This document shows, in pieces, positions 25,422-34,871 of a DNA stretch of 64,000 bases (within the stretch, counting starts at the first letter, position 1; every line of letters begins with the position of its first letter). This stretch comes from Aquimarina amphilecti. Its GTDB lineage: Bacteria; Bacteroidota; Bacteroidia; Flavobacteriales; Flavobacteriaceae. Location: positions 1-64,000 of the forward strand of contig NZ_FOAB01000013.1 of NCBI RefSeq assembly GCF_900109375.1, given 5' to 3'. The notes below the pieces were generated by a model that saw nothing but the letters and a program-made list of their open reading frames with translations, was not told where the DNA came from and ran no database searches. A program made the position numbers and the translations under genes.

Positions 25422-26315
25422 ATGCGTGCATTAGTAATTTCCGGAGGAGGAAGTAAAGGAGCTTTTGCAGGTGGTGTGGCACAATATTTAATTCAGGATT
25501 TAGAAAGGGAGTACGATTTATATGTAGGTACATCTACGGGTAGTCTTTTAATCTCACATTTAGCACTTTCTAAAATACAAGAAATAAAAAAGGTTTATAC
25601 TTCGGTCAATCAATCATCCATCTTTAGAAATTGTCCATTCATTATAAAAAGAAAGAGAGGATATAATGAGATTACTATTAATCATTTTAATGTATTCCGA
25701 AATTTAATCAAAGGAAATAAATCTTTTGGTGATAGTAGAAACCTGAGAGATCTCATCAAGGAATCTGTTACAGAAACGTATTTTAATAAGATTAAAGAAA
25801 TAGATAAAGATGTAGTTATTACAGTAACAAACTTATCCACTAATGAAGTAGAATATAAATCAATTAAAGAATGTTCATACCAAGAATACTGTGAATGGAT
25901 ATGGATTTCCTGTAATTATCCTCCATTTATGAGTTTGGTAAGAAAAAATGGTTGTGATTATGTAGATGGTGGATTAGGATCAATGGTGCCAATAGAAGAG
26001 GCTATCCGAAGAGGCGCAACAGAAGTGGATGTAATCGTATTAGAAACAGAAATTAATTATCTTAATCGAATGCCTACTAAGAACCCATTTACCTTAATTA
26101 CTAGTATGGTAGATTTTATGATGGATACTATAGAACATCAAAATATTAGAATCGGTAAATTTATAGCCACAAGAAAGGATGTGGCTATGGATCTGTATTT
26201 TACACCAACGGTACTAACTACAAATTCATTGATTTTTGAAAAAGAGAAAATGAAAAAATGGTGGAAGAAAGGGTATGAGTTTGCTAAAGAAAAAAATAAA
26301 TCAAATAGATTATAG
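25422..26315 (+). CDS. Patatin-like phospholipase (first of a tandem pair)
   Basis: 297 residues. Oxyanion-hole motif SGGGSKGAFAGG (about residues 7-18), nucleophile Ser in GTSTGSLL (GxSxG, about residue 42), and the dyad Asp in DYVDGGLGSMVP (about residue 188). These make a complete Ser-Asp lipid acyl hydrolase. No signal peptide, so it acts in the cytoplasm or on the inner leaflet. It begins eight bases after the aminopeptidase stop and is followed by a close paralogue. Confidence 0.9.
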   Translation: MRALVISGGGSKGAFAGGVAQYLIQDLEREYDLYVGTSTGSLLISHLALSKIQEIKKVYTSVNQSSIFRNCPFIIKRKRGYNEITINHFNVFRNLIKGNKSFGDSRNLRDLIKESVTETYFNKIKEIDKDVVITVTNLSTNEVEYKSIKECSYQEYCEWIWISCNYPPFMSLVRKNGCDYVDGGLGSMVPIEEAIRRGATEVDVIVLETEINYLNRMPTKNPFTLITSMVDFMMDTIEHQNIRIGKFIATRKDVAMDLYFTPTVLTTNSLIFEKEKMKKWWKKGYEFAKEKNKSNRL

Positions 26316-26323
26316 AAAAGCAT

Positions 26324-27247
26324 ATGCGCGCATTAGTCATATCTGGAGGAGGAAGTAAAGGGGCATACGCAGGAGGTGTAGCTCAGTATTTAATGCAGGA
26401 AGAAGGTAGAAAATATGACCTCTTTCTAGGAACATCAACAGGAAGTCTGTTGATACCACAATTAGCATTGGGAAATGTAGATAAAGTCTATGATATCTAT
26501 ACTAATGTAAATCAAAATACTATTTTTAGCGTCAATCCTTTTAGAACTAGAAAAAAAGGAAATAGAGAATTTGTTTCTATTAATTTCTTTAATACGGTTG
26601 TACAATTTTTAAAACGAAAAAGGACCTTTGGAGAAAGTAAAAACCTAAGAAGAAATATACGTAGAAATTTTTCTGAAATAGAGTTTGAACTTGCTAAAAA
26701 GAAGGTTGAAGATATCGTTGTAACAGTATCTAACTTAACAAAAAATACTACAGAGTATAAATCAATTAAAGATTTCTCATATGAAGATTTTTGTGATTGG
26801 ATTTGGATCTCTTGTAATTACGTTCCTTTTATGAGTTTAGTTACCAAAAACGGTTGCGAATATGCCGATGGAGGTTTTGGATCTATGGTGCCTATTAGAG
26901 AAGCGATTAAAAGAGGAGCTACAGAAGTAGATGCAGTTATTCTAGAATCTGAGAATATGGAACATAATAAGGTGTTAGGTAAAAACCCTTTTTCATTAAT
27001 GGTCAACTTATTTAGTTTTATGTTTGATCAGGTAGAAGGCCATGATACTGTACTTGGTAAACTGGCTGCAAAAAATAAAGATGTAGTACTCAATTTATAT
27101 TATACACCTTCTAAGTTGACGGAAAATTCATTGGTCTTTAATAAAAAATTGATGCGTAATTGGTGGCAACAAGGCTTTGAGTATGCCGCAGAAAAAGCAA
27201 AACAGGCTGAAGAAAACAAATTGAAAGATATAGATATGGCTGGATAA
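26324..27247 (+). CDS. Patatin-like phospholipase (second of a tandem pair)
   Basis: 307 residues with the same motifs as its neighbour: SGGGSKGAYAGG, GTSTGSLL and EYADGGFGSMVP. The two are similar along their whole length, consistent with tandem duplication. Their starts sit in similar sequence (CATATGCG). The C-terminus is a little longer and lysine-rich (AEKAKQAEENKLKDIDM). The substrate is unknown. It ends the three-gene plus-strand run, followed by a convergent terminator. Confidence 0.9.
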   Translation: MRALVISGGGSKGAYAGGVAQYLMQEEGRKYDLFLGTSTGSLLIPQLALGNVDKVYDIYTNVNQNTIFSVNPFRTRKKGNREFVSINFFNTVVQFLKRKRTFGESKNLRRNIRRNFSEIEFELAKKKVEDIVVTVSNLTKNTTEYKSIKDFSYEDFCDWIWISCNYVPFMSLVTKNGCEYADGGFGSMVPIREAIKRGATEVDAVILESENMEHNKVLGKNPFSLMVNLFSFMFDQVEGHDTVLGKLAAKNKDVVLNLYYTPSKLTENSLVFNKKLMRNWWQQGFEYAAEKAKQAEENKLKDIDMAG

Positions 27248-27277
27248 TTGTTCAGATATATTTATACTATTACTATA

Positions 27278-27345
27278 AACAGTCATACAAAGCTTATTGG
27301 TTTTGGATTCACGTTATAAATCCATATAAACTGTGTATGACTGTT
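27278..27345. terminator. Convergent inverted repeat, likely bidirectional terminator
   Basis: AACAGTCATACA (27278-27289) and its exact inverse TGTATGACTGTT (27334-27345) enclose a smaller TGGATT/AATCCA stem. It lies between the end of the second patatin gene and the end of the opposing protease gene. Confidence 0.6.
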
Positions 27346-27393
27346 AGAAATGAACTATCGTATTAATAGTTTTTGTATTAATATGATCTGTAT

Positions 27394-30258
27394 TTAATTT
27401 ACTGTTTTAATAAATCGATCTACTAATTTATTATTAATTAGTAAGAAATATAATCCTTCAGGAAGAGAACTAGTATTTAATGTATCAGGGATATCAGATC
27501 GATTCATGATTGTTTGCCCTAGACTATTTACGATTTTTAGAGAATATTTATCCTCTAAATTAGATATTCCATCTATGTTCAATATTTCGCGAGTTGGGTT
27601 AGGGTATAAGGTGATTTGATTTTCTGGAGATTCGAGATCTACAGTAGATAAAGACTGAATTTCAATGTTTTCTGAAAAAGTACTACAGCCTATATTATTA
27701 AAAACTTCTAGGTTATAGGTTCCTGTTTCCTCTGCTATATAACTAGACGAAGTAGCATTTTCTATAACTTGATTATCAAAATACCATTGGTATGATGAAT
27801 AGTTTTCTACGACCGAAATTTCATTTGTTTCTGCGTTCACATTCATTGTTGGTGATGCCGGAGCATCTGAGATATTTATTTCTACCACAGCACGTTCTGT
27901 AGTTTTACATCCGCCTAAAGTAGAAATCTCCCAGTTGTATAAATAGTAATAAAATCCTTCTGGAGCAGTAGTAGCAGAACTTCTCTTAATGTTAATTATA
28001 TTTTCGACTATATATGGATAATTTATGCCCTGATTACTTCGAAATAGATTAGCTTCTTCTAGAAAACCTATTTCTAAATCTGATCCAGCAGGAATATTCA
28101 TGTTGATATTAATAATGTTTTCTCCATCAGGAATATTTATAGTTTTAGTTTCTAAAATAGTTCCAGTTGCATCAATTAGTTGTAATGTTCTATTTCCGGA
28201 GCCTTGCGCTACCACTTTTGCTTTTTTTAGAATAATAGGTTGGTCTACATCAAATACTAGATTGAATCCTCCTTGATGAATATCTCCAGAGTTAGAAGGG
28301 ATATCTTGTATACCAGTTATAGCCGATGTAATAGGTTCTGTAGTACCGGCAACATAAAATGTTTGATCTTCGGTAATGTTAGAAATATCTAAAGTAACAC
28401 CGGTGGCAATAGCTGTATTACTATCCGCAGAATCATACCATATATATCCAGTACTACCTGATGCGGTTACGGTGGTAGTATCTCCAGAACATATAGATTG
28501 GTTTATGTTTTCGGGTAATGATGCTATATTTATGGTAATAAGATTTTCCTTGGTATTAGTATCTTCTCCGACAGTATTAGTAGCTGTTAATGATACAGTA
28601 TATACACCATTCTGTGTATACATATGAGTTGGATTTTGCTCGACAGAAGTAGTTCCATCACCGAAATCCCAAGAGAATGAAGTTACCGTATTAATTGAGG
28701 TATTGCTAAAACTAACTTGATCACAATCTATGGATGCTTCAAAATTTGCAATAGGAGGTTGGTTATTGTTTCCAGGAGTATATGATCCTGAAATCTCATA
28801 AAAACCAACAGAGGCATAGTCAGAATATCCATTAGAAACATTTCCCTCACCAACACCATCAATTTCTATAAAATAAGTTCCACCAGCCAACGTAGTATTG
28901 ATACTAGCACCAAGATTATTGGTAGTGTTAGAGATAGCTAGTTCTTCTCCTGTTCCACTAATAATTCTGGCTTGTATATTAAGGTTTGGGTAATACGGAT
29001 CTACATCAAAATTAAAATTTACTTCACCACCAGAAGTAATAAAAGAAAATATATCGATATCTTCTTTTGTAGAGATCAAAGCTTCGTGTAATGCTGGATT
29101 AATTGTGTTATCTGCGCTAAGTTGAATTGGTGTAGCTTCAGATATTACATCTGCGTGATCATCTTCTTTATAACCAAAACCATTTCTATTACCTGATATT
29201 ATGGCCATATCATCCTCCTGTGTGATAGCATTATCATATTCTCCTTTACTCCATTGACCTATTGGTTTACTAGCACTCCATCCCATAATTGGACTCCAAT
29301 CGCTGTGACCGGCATAATATTGGTTTCCAGGAACTCCATCATGTGATAATCCTAGAGTATGACCAACTTCATGTGATCCTGTTTCTCCGGCTGATCTAGT
29401 TCCATTGTTGTATACCCAACATGGATTATCTATGCTAGTATTAGAAAAAGAATTCAGATAGGCAACTCCTCCGGATCCTGGAGCTGCATCAGTGGTAGGT
29501 GTGAAAATGCACATCATCCTCTGGTTAATCGGAGTATTTTCGAAGGTAGCTCTATCTGTAGTAATATTAATATCAAAAGGCCTGAAATCTTCGGCCATAA
29601 TTCTCCATATTTCTGTGATTTTAGCATCGCTATATCCAGTTGGTTGTGCATTAATAGTACCTCCATTAACCCACCAGGTATCACTAACTACTTCGCCATC
29701 AAAATCTAAATATACGGTATATGCAGATCCAGGAAGACTAGATAATATAGGAGCTCTCGCAGAAGCATTGTTAATAGCTACTTCTTTTGAATTTATTTTT
29801 TCGAAATCTACACATAAGACTTTATGAATATCAATTTCTTGAATAAGAACGGTGTTTATATCGTCTGAATAATAACGGTACGCTATTTTTTCTTTGTATA
29901 ATATAATGTGTCCTGAAATAATATTTTTTTGTTTTGTAATATGAAATGTAGAGGTGTCATCATTATTGATACTTCCAATAATGGAGTATGTGTCTAGATT
30001 TCCTTCTTTTTTTGTGATCAATCCTTTATAGGACAAATCTTTTGATACATTAAGAGTAACTTGATCTGATTTTTTATTCCAAAATGTTTGGGTAAAAGCT
30101 TTTTCATTTCCAAGATGATATGATTTGTTTTCTTGAGAAAATATTATAGTAACATAAAAGAATAAGAATACAAACGAACTTAACAGTTTTACTGAGTTGT
30201 ATGCCTGCTGTTTAGTTCTACGTTGGGTTTTAGTTTTTAAGAGTGCAATTTTTTTCAT
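27394..30258 (-). CDS. T9SS-exported metzincin-like metalloprotease with PKD domain
   Basis: 954 residues. A basic N-terminus and a hydrophobic stretch (SSFVFLFFYVTIIFSQ) form the signal. A propeptide-like region follows, then a zinc protease domain with GSHEVGHTLGLSHDG (HExxHxxxxxH, about residue 297) and the Met-turn WSPIMGWS (about 322). Next come a beta-sandwich (DIFSFITSGG...YFIEIDGVGEG), a PKD domain (FSWDFGDGTTSVEQNPTH, about 530), an Ig-like region, and a C-terminal T9SS type A sorting domain (LYPNPTREILNIDG...GLYFLLINN). Predicted to be secreted or surface-bound and to degrade proteins. It has a full-architecture paralogue at 36841-39216. Confidence 0.9.
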   Translation of the reverse strand: MKKIALLKTKTQRRTKQQAYNSVKLLSSFVFLFFYVTIIFSQENKSYHLGNEKAFTQTFWNKKSDQVTLNVSKDLSYKGLITKKEGNLDTYSIIGSINNDDTSTFHITKQKNIISGHIILYKEKIAYRYYSDDINTVLIQEIDIHKVLCVDFEKINSKEVAINNASARAPILSSLPGSAYTVYLDFDGEVVSDTWWVNGGTINAQPTGYSDAKITEIWRIMAEDFRPFDINITTDRATFENTPINQRMMCIFTPTTDAAPGSGGVAYLNSFSNTSIDNPCWVYNNGTRSAGETGSHEVGHTLGLSHDGVPGNQYYAGHSDWSPIMGWSASKPIGQWSKGEYDNAITQEDDMAIISGNRNGFGYKEDDHADVISEATPIQLSADNTINPALHEALISTKEDIDIFSFITSGGEVNFNFDVDPYYPNLNIQARIISGTGEELAISNTTNNLGASINTTLAGGTYFIEIDGVGEGNVSNGYSDYASVGFYEISGSYTPGNNNQPPIANFEASIDCDQVSFSNTSINTVTSFSWDFGDGTTSVEQNPTHMYTQNGVYTVSLTATNTVGEDTNTKENLITINIASLPENINQSICSGDTTTVTASGSTGYIWYDSADSNTAIATGVTLDISNITEDQTFYVAGTTEPITSAITGIQDIPSNSGDIHQGGFNLVFDVDQPIILKKAKVVAQGSGNRTLQLIDATGTILETKTINIPDGENIININMNIPAGSDLEIGFLEEANLFRSNQGINYPYIVENIINIKRSSATTAPEGFYYYLYNWEISTLGGCKTTERAVVEINISDAPASPTMNVNAETNEISVVENYSSYQWYFDNQVIENATSSSYIAEETGTYNLEVFNNIGCSTFSENIEIQSLSTVDLESPENQITLYPNPTREILNIDGISNLEDKYSLKIVNSLGQTIMNRSDIPDTLNTSSLPEGLYFLLINNKLVDRFIKTVN

Positions 30259-30667
30259 TTGACTAGGTATTGAATTTGTTGATAACGGTTTGATTCACTT
30301 ATACAAATGACTTGCTGATCAAGAAAACATGGTTTTCCCGATATTTATAAATACTCATGAGCTAATAGGAGGAAGAATGATGAATAGCTTCCGATAATAT
30401 ATTCTGGTTTGGGAACGCTTTGTTTAGAAGGTTGTCTGGAGTCTTCTACACAAATTCATCAAACACACGAGTATGTAATGTTGTTTTACTATGTAAAACA
30501 TATGTTTGATAACAAAAAAAAGAATCTTTTAGTATTTATACTAGAATCAATATTATAAAAAAAGATTTTTCTTATACTAAATAGGAGAGTAAAATAAGTA
30601 TGTATTGTGTTTAAAACATTGATTTTCAATGTTTTGTTTGTTGCTTAGTTTTATGAAAAAATATATT
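30259..30667. other. Intergenic region, no gene
   Basis: 409 AT-rich bases. Apart from the hairpin listed separately at 30613-30635 I see no ORF of usable length; the short ATGATGAATAG frame after AGGAGGAAGA (about 30366) stops after six codons. The right part should hold the terminator of the minus-strand gene ending at 30668, the left part the promoter of the protease gene. Confidence 0.5.
30613..30635 (-). terminator. Hairpin downstream of the papain-fold-like gene
   Basis: AAAACATTGA-TTT-TCAATGTTTT, a perfect 10-bp stem, 33 bases after the stop of the minus-strand gene at 30668. The T-run on the exit side is weak, so the call is tentative. Confidence 0.45.
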
Positions 30668-31447
30668 TTATTTAGTAGTAATTATTGGGATTTCACGCTC
30701 GTGAACCCAGCTTTTTAGAAGGTGTTTATTTGTGCTTAGTTCGGTTATGTAATAGATAGAATAGGAAGCAAAAACTTCTGAGTTTTCTATTTTTTCTATC
30801 TCTACTCCTTTAGAATCAATATAATTTGAATGAATTAAATATAATTGGCCTTTTATTTTTAGGATATATCCAACGTGACTAGCATCAAATCCGATAAAAT
30901 GAATACCATCGTTTAAACTTGATCGAATTTTGGATATATTTTGAGCCATAGAATTTTCTGCAACTTTAATGATCTCTGTCTTTAGCGCCAGTGTTTTAGC
31001 TTCATTAATAGGGCTTTGCTGGGCTAATTTATATCGATTTAGGTTTACACCTGCATGTTTTAGTGTTGTAGAAACAAAATATCCACATGCAATTTTTCCT
31101 CTCTTAGGGATTGATGTATGTCCCTCAAAAGACCACTCTGTATCTTCCCAGAATGGTATTATTCGATTAAGTAAAGAAAGTGTAAACAAACTTGATAAAG
31201 TGTCAGTAGATAATTCTTTAGACGCTGTTTTTTGCTGCTGGATACTATTTTTTACGGTTTCATAACTTTTAGAAGAATCGGTGTTTAGCTTTAATTCTTT
31301 TAGTGTCCGTAAATAATCTGTCTTTATTTGATTAGAAATTTTAGTAGTATCGATATAATGATTTTCCTTGTTTGCAACTTTTTCTTTGTTCTGACCAACA
31401 CACTCAAAATGCATTATAATTAATATTCCTAAAAGTATTTTTTTCAT
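30668..31447 (-). CDS. Exported protein with a possible NlpC/P60-like (papain-fold) domain
   Basis: 259 residues with signal peptide KKILLGILIIMHFECVGQ (a Cys in the signal region makes a lipoprotein possible). The second half has KIACGYFVSTTLKHAGVNL (Cys at the start of a helix), DASHVGYILKIKGQLYLIHS with two His, and a terminal strand. This is the order Cys-His-polar seen in NlpC/P60 and related amidases. The match is by pattern only. If correct it would hydrolyse peptidoglycan peptides or similar amides outside the inner membrane. The neighbours give no clue. Confidence 0.55.
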   Translation of the reverse strand: MKKILLGILIIMHFECVGQNKEKVANKENHYIDTTKISNQIKTDYLRTLKELKLNTDSSKSYETVKNSIQQQKTASKELSTDTLSSLFTLSLLNRIIPFWEDTEWSFEGHTSIPKRGKIACGYFVSTTLKHAGVNLNRYKLAQQSPINEAKTLALKTEIIKVAENSMAQNISKIRSSLNDGIHFIGFDASHVGYILKIKGQLYLIHSNYIDSKGVEIEKIENSEVFASYSIYYITELSTNKHLLKSWVHEREIPIITTK

Positions 31448-31482
31448 TACTTCTTTTTATTTAAAAATAGATGTCGAAAGAA

Positions 31483-32211
31483 TTATTTAATTACTAATAT
31501 GCCAGTTACTTCACTAATATCAAATCCCAAACTAATATTGTTACTGTTACTATCTGCCTGAATATTTAGCGAATTATGATAATCAAAATCGGCTCCCAAG
31601 GCTAATTCATTTTTATCAAAATCATTATTGTTATCAAGAATAAAGATGTTATTAAATTCATATAATACATGAATTTTTCTATCACTAAAATACGCTTTAC
31701 TATGGGCACCAAGCAATCCTTTTTGTCTGTTATTATTTAACGAAGTGTTTTTAGTTTTTTCGAAATCAGAAATAGACAAAATTTTATTTGTTTTGAAGGT
31801 GTTTATATCCATGAATGAAAAGTTGTATTTATTTTTTAAAACAACTTTATTTATCTCAGTTAATTGTTGCTCGTTAGTTTCAGATTTAAATATAGTATCC
31901 CAATAGTTTTTTTGTTCGTAATAGGAATCTTCGGGAGTAGGTTCAATAACTTTAGTTTTAAATTCGATGATAGTATCTTTTGTAATAATACAAAACCCAT
32001 ATTGAATTTTCATTGGACTATAGGCTCCCATTTCATTTTTTGTAAAACGTGTTTTACAAAGTATTTCTCCTTTTGTATTAATTGAAATTGGTATAATTCT
32101 AGATTCAACTGAAGATGGACCCGTTATGTTTTTCATTGAATTTGATATAAAAAACAGCAATAGCATAAGAAAAAGAAACATGACTCTGTTTAGATATAAT
32201 TTCAATTTCAT
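31483..32211 (-). CDS. Membrane-anchored or exported protein, unknown function
   Basis: 242 residues with an N-terminal hydrophobic segment (LYLNRVMFLFLMLLLFFISN) and a beta-rich remainder (CKTRFTKNEMGAYSPMKIQYG, KIHVLYEFNNIFILDNNND). No known motif. Only 35 bases separate it from the downstream gene at 31447, so the two may share a transcript. Confidence 0.65.
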   Translation of the reverse strand: MKLKLYLNRVMFLFLMLLLFFISNSMKNITGPSSVESRIIPISINTKGEILCKTRFTKNEMGAYSPMKIQYGFCIITKDTIIEFKTKVIEPTPEDSYYEQKNYWDTIFKSETNEQQLTEINKVVLKNKYNFSFMDINTFKTNKILSISDFEKTKNTSLNNNRQKGLLGAHSKAYFSDRKIHVLYEFNNIFILDNNNDFDKNELALGADFDYHNSLNIQADSNSNNISLGFDISEVTGILVIK

Positions 32212-32298
32212 TTATAAATTATTTTATTGTCAATCAATGTTTTAGCTAAAAAAAAGAAAATGTTATACAGCTATTCATTAATTCCGAGCGTACTTATT

Positions 32299-32655
32299 CT
32301 AAATACTTTGGCCAAATGTCAATAGATTATTATCTGGGTCAAGAATTGAAAATTCCTTTTGCCCCCAATGTTTAGATTCTAATTTTCCGTTTGGGTGTAT
32401 ACTAACATTATTATCTAATAATTTTTGATAAAACAGTTCTATTTCATTTGTTCTAATATAAACTTGCCCATAATTCTTTTTGGGTTTAAGTTTCTTAAAT
32501 TCAAAGAAGTGAATTTGTATTTGATCTTTTTCTAGCATTAAATATTCAGTGTAGTCAGTATCTCCATATTCCCTAAATCCTAATTTTCTAATATAGAATT
32601 CTTTTGTAATGCCTTTATTACGCATGGGTAGTTTAGGGTTAATGTCAACCAACAT
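32299..32655 (-). CDS. VOC (glyoxalase/bleomycin-resistance fold) protein
   Basis: 118 residues, the length of a one-domain VOC protein. The repeated beta-alpha-beta-beta-beta units are visible: ITKEFYIRKLGFREYGD...YLMLEKDQIQIHFFEF, then YIRTNEIELFYQKLLDNNV...FSILDPDNNLLTFG. His in QIHFFE and Glu near the ends could bind metal. Members include lactoylglutathione lyases and drug-binding resistance proteins (bleomycin); the small fold with an FSILDPDGN-type end is closest to bleomycin-resistance-like proteins, but the function here is open. Confidence 0.8.
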   Translation of the reverse strand: MLVDINPKLPMRNKGITKEFYIRKLGFREYGDTDYTEYLMLEKDQIQIHFFEFKKLKPKKNYGQVYIRTNEIELFYQKLLDNNVSIHPNGKLESKHWGQKEFSILDPDNNLLTFGQSI

Positions 32656-32752
32656 AACTTTTGAATATTAATTTTAGTGATTTCTTATTTTCATTTATAT
32701 CTGTATACTTAGAATTACCAACTAATCTTATATCTGGAGTTTTCCAGAAATA

Positions 32753-33271
32753 TTAAAATAAATCTTCTACTTCCGTTTTAATAGCGGATAAAGCTTTATC
32801 ACTTGGCGAACCTTTTTCTATTATCTCCGTTAGGATCATTTCTCTCATTTTAGTAGCAGAATTTATATCTTCTTGCATTACTGTTTTACGAATAACAGCA
32901 ATAGTGCCATTTTTGGCTGCTTTTACTATATTCCAGCATTCATCAGAAATGTAAATCTGCTGTGTAAGATTATGATCAAACTCTTGTTCAATTGTGTTTA
33001 CCAATAATGATTCGTAGCTTTTTTTATCTTCATCTACTGGAGGAGTTCTAAGTAATAATTTACCGGGAGAAATTCTCTCTAAAAATAACGCCATGCGTTC
33101 ATAAGCCTGTAATCTTAGAGGGAGTGCTTGTTTTTGATTTTCTTTATGTAATAAATATCTTCTTCTTTTTTCTTCATTATCTGTATGTGTTTTAAAATAA
33201 AAAAGTGCTAATATGGTAATGAAGAGGGAAGGTATTAATGATATTAATAAAGGTATAATTTCTATATCCAT
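32753..33271 (-). CDS. Membrane-anchored flavobacterial protein, unknown function
   Basis: 172 residues. One N-terminal transmembrane segment (IEIIPLLISLIPSLFITILALFYF) is followed by a charged cytoplasmic part with helices (QALPLRLQAYERMALFLERISP and EQEFDHNLTQQIYISDECW). The pattern is that of a conserved Bacteroidota family without known role. It lies 14 bases after the glutamate-synthase-like gene, probably in its operon. Confidence 0.7.
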   Translation of the reverse strand: MDIEIIPLLISLIPSLFITILALFYFKTHTDNEEKRRRYLLHKENQKQALPLRLQAYERMALFLERISPGKLLLRTPPVDEDKKSYESLLVNTIEQEFDHNLTQQIYISDECWNIVKAAKNGTIAVIRKTVMQEDINSATKMREMILTEIIEKGSPSDKALSAIKTEVEDLF

Positions 33272-33285
33272 GTATATTATTTTTA

Positions 33286-34860
33286 TTATTTATGATTTGT
33301 TTCTTTGTAATGCCCGCCAAGATGAGAACAATCTTTTAAATCTTGAGTACACGTAAATTCTACAGGTGTCTTACTATATTTAAAAGAGTCTTCTAAAGTT
33401 TTGGTGAGTTCTCCATCGTCCACATTGACATCAATATCCTTCATTGTAAATTGGGAAGGGTGCTCATATCCTGAAGCATGTGTGATCTCTATGAGTTCTT
33501 TTCTAAATGATTTAAAATACTGCGCTAATCGATCAGATTTAAGCGGCACATTAATTCCTTTTTGTAACCATTTACTTTGCGTAGCAACACCGGCCGGACA
33601 TTTATTGGTATGACAGATTTGTGCTTGTATACAACCAATACTCATCATCGCTTCTCTAGCAACGTTGATACAATCAACTCCCATAGCAAATGCCATCGCG
33701 GCCTTAGCAGGAAACCCTAATTTTCCACTACCAATAAAAACAACTCTATCGGTTAGATTGTGTTTTTGGAATATTTTATAAATAGCACTAAAACCATAAA
33801 TCCATGGTAAGGACACATGATCGGCAAAACTTGGAGGAGCAGCACCAGTTCCTCCTTCACCACCATCTATGGTAATAAAATCAGGTCCTCGATTGGTTTT
33901 TACCATCAATTCAGCAAGTAATTCCCATTGTTCGGTTTTCCCGATTGCCGCTTTAATACCAACTGGCAAACCAGTTTCTGAAGCAATATCTTCAATGAGT
34001 TGTAATAACCCTGGTACATCTTTAAAAGCTTTATGCGTTGATGGAGATAATACATCTTTACCAATTTCTACACCTCTAATTTTTGCAATCTCAGAAGTGA
34101 TTTTTGCACCAGGTAATACACCTCCTTTACCAGGTTTTGCTCCTTGAGAGAGTTTTATTTCGATAGCTTTGATAAATGGATTTTCTTCCACCAAAGTCTT
34201 CATTTTTTCCATAGAGAAATTTCCGTCTTCGCCACGAACACCAAAATAACCTGTACCAAAATGGAAAACGACATCACCTCCATTACTATGATACGGTGAT
34301 AATCCACCTTCTCCTGTGTTATGATATGCACCAGCTTTTTTTACCCCAACATTAAGAGAATCAATAGCGCGAGCAGATAGAGAACCATAACTCATTGCAG
34401 AAACATTGATTGCAGAAGCAGGACGATATGGTTTTTTACGTTGATTATATACTCCCATTACTTTTGCGCAAGGCAAAAAGGTTTTATCAAGTTTATTAGG
34501 ATGATCCTTCTCCATCTGAAAAGGAATCATACAGTTTTTTACAAAAATATGTTGGTGTTGATAGATATCCCTGTCAGTCCCAAATCCTTCATAATTATTT
34601 TCATTCTTAGACGATGCATATACCCACCCTCTTTCTATTCTATTAAAAGGAAGTTCCTCTCTATTATTTGCCACAAAGTATTGTCTCATTTCCGGACCAA
34701 TACTTTCTAAAAGATATCTAAGATGGCCTACAATTGGAAAATTATGACTTACCGTATGTTTTTTGTTGAAAAATATATCTCTAATTGCTACGAATGCTAG
34801 TGCAATTAAAATCCACATCCACCAAGATATCGAACTAATAAAATTTAATACAGTATCCAT
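33286..34860 (-). CDS. FMN-binding glutamate-synthase family protein
   Basis: 524 residues. One N-terminal membrane segment (ISWWMWILIALAFVAI) precedes a glutamate-synthase central/FMN TIM barrel: KGGVLPGAKIT, DGGEGGTGAAPPSF (phosphate-binding), GSGKLGFPAKAAMAFAMG, and the iron-sulfur motif CIQAQICHTNKCPAG. It lacks the amidotransferase domain of true GltB, so ammonia-dependent or other redox chemistry is likely. The natural substrate of this stand-alone group is not settled. It lies in a minus-strand run from 36705 down to 32753. Confidence 0.88.
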   Translation of the reverse strand: MDTVLNFISSISWWMWILIALAFVAIRDIFFNKKHTVSHNFPIVGHLRYLLESIGPEMRQYFVANNREELPFNRIERGWVYASSKNENNYEGFGTDRDIYQHQHIFVKNCMIPFQMEKDHPNKLDKTFLPCAKVMGVYNQRKKPYRPASAINVSAMSYGSLSARAIDSLNVGVKKAGAYHNTGEGGLSPYHSNGGDVVFHFGTGYFGVRGEDGNFSMEKMKTLVEENPFIKAIEIKLSQGAKPGKGGVLPGAKITSEIAKIRGVEIGKDVLSPSTHKAFKDVPGLLQLIEDIASETGLPVGIKAAIGKTEQWELLAELMVKTNRGPDFITIDGGEGGTGAAPPSFADHVSLPWIYGFSAIYKIFQKHNLTDRVVFIGSGKLGFPAKAAMAFAMGVDCINVAREAMMSIGCIQAQICHTNKCPAGVATQSKWLQKGINVPLKSDRLAQYFKSFRKELIEITHASGYEHPSQFTMKDIDVNVDDGELTKTLEDSFKYSKTPVEFTCTQDLKDCSHLGGHYKETNHK

Positions 34861-34871
34861 TATAAATTAAA

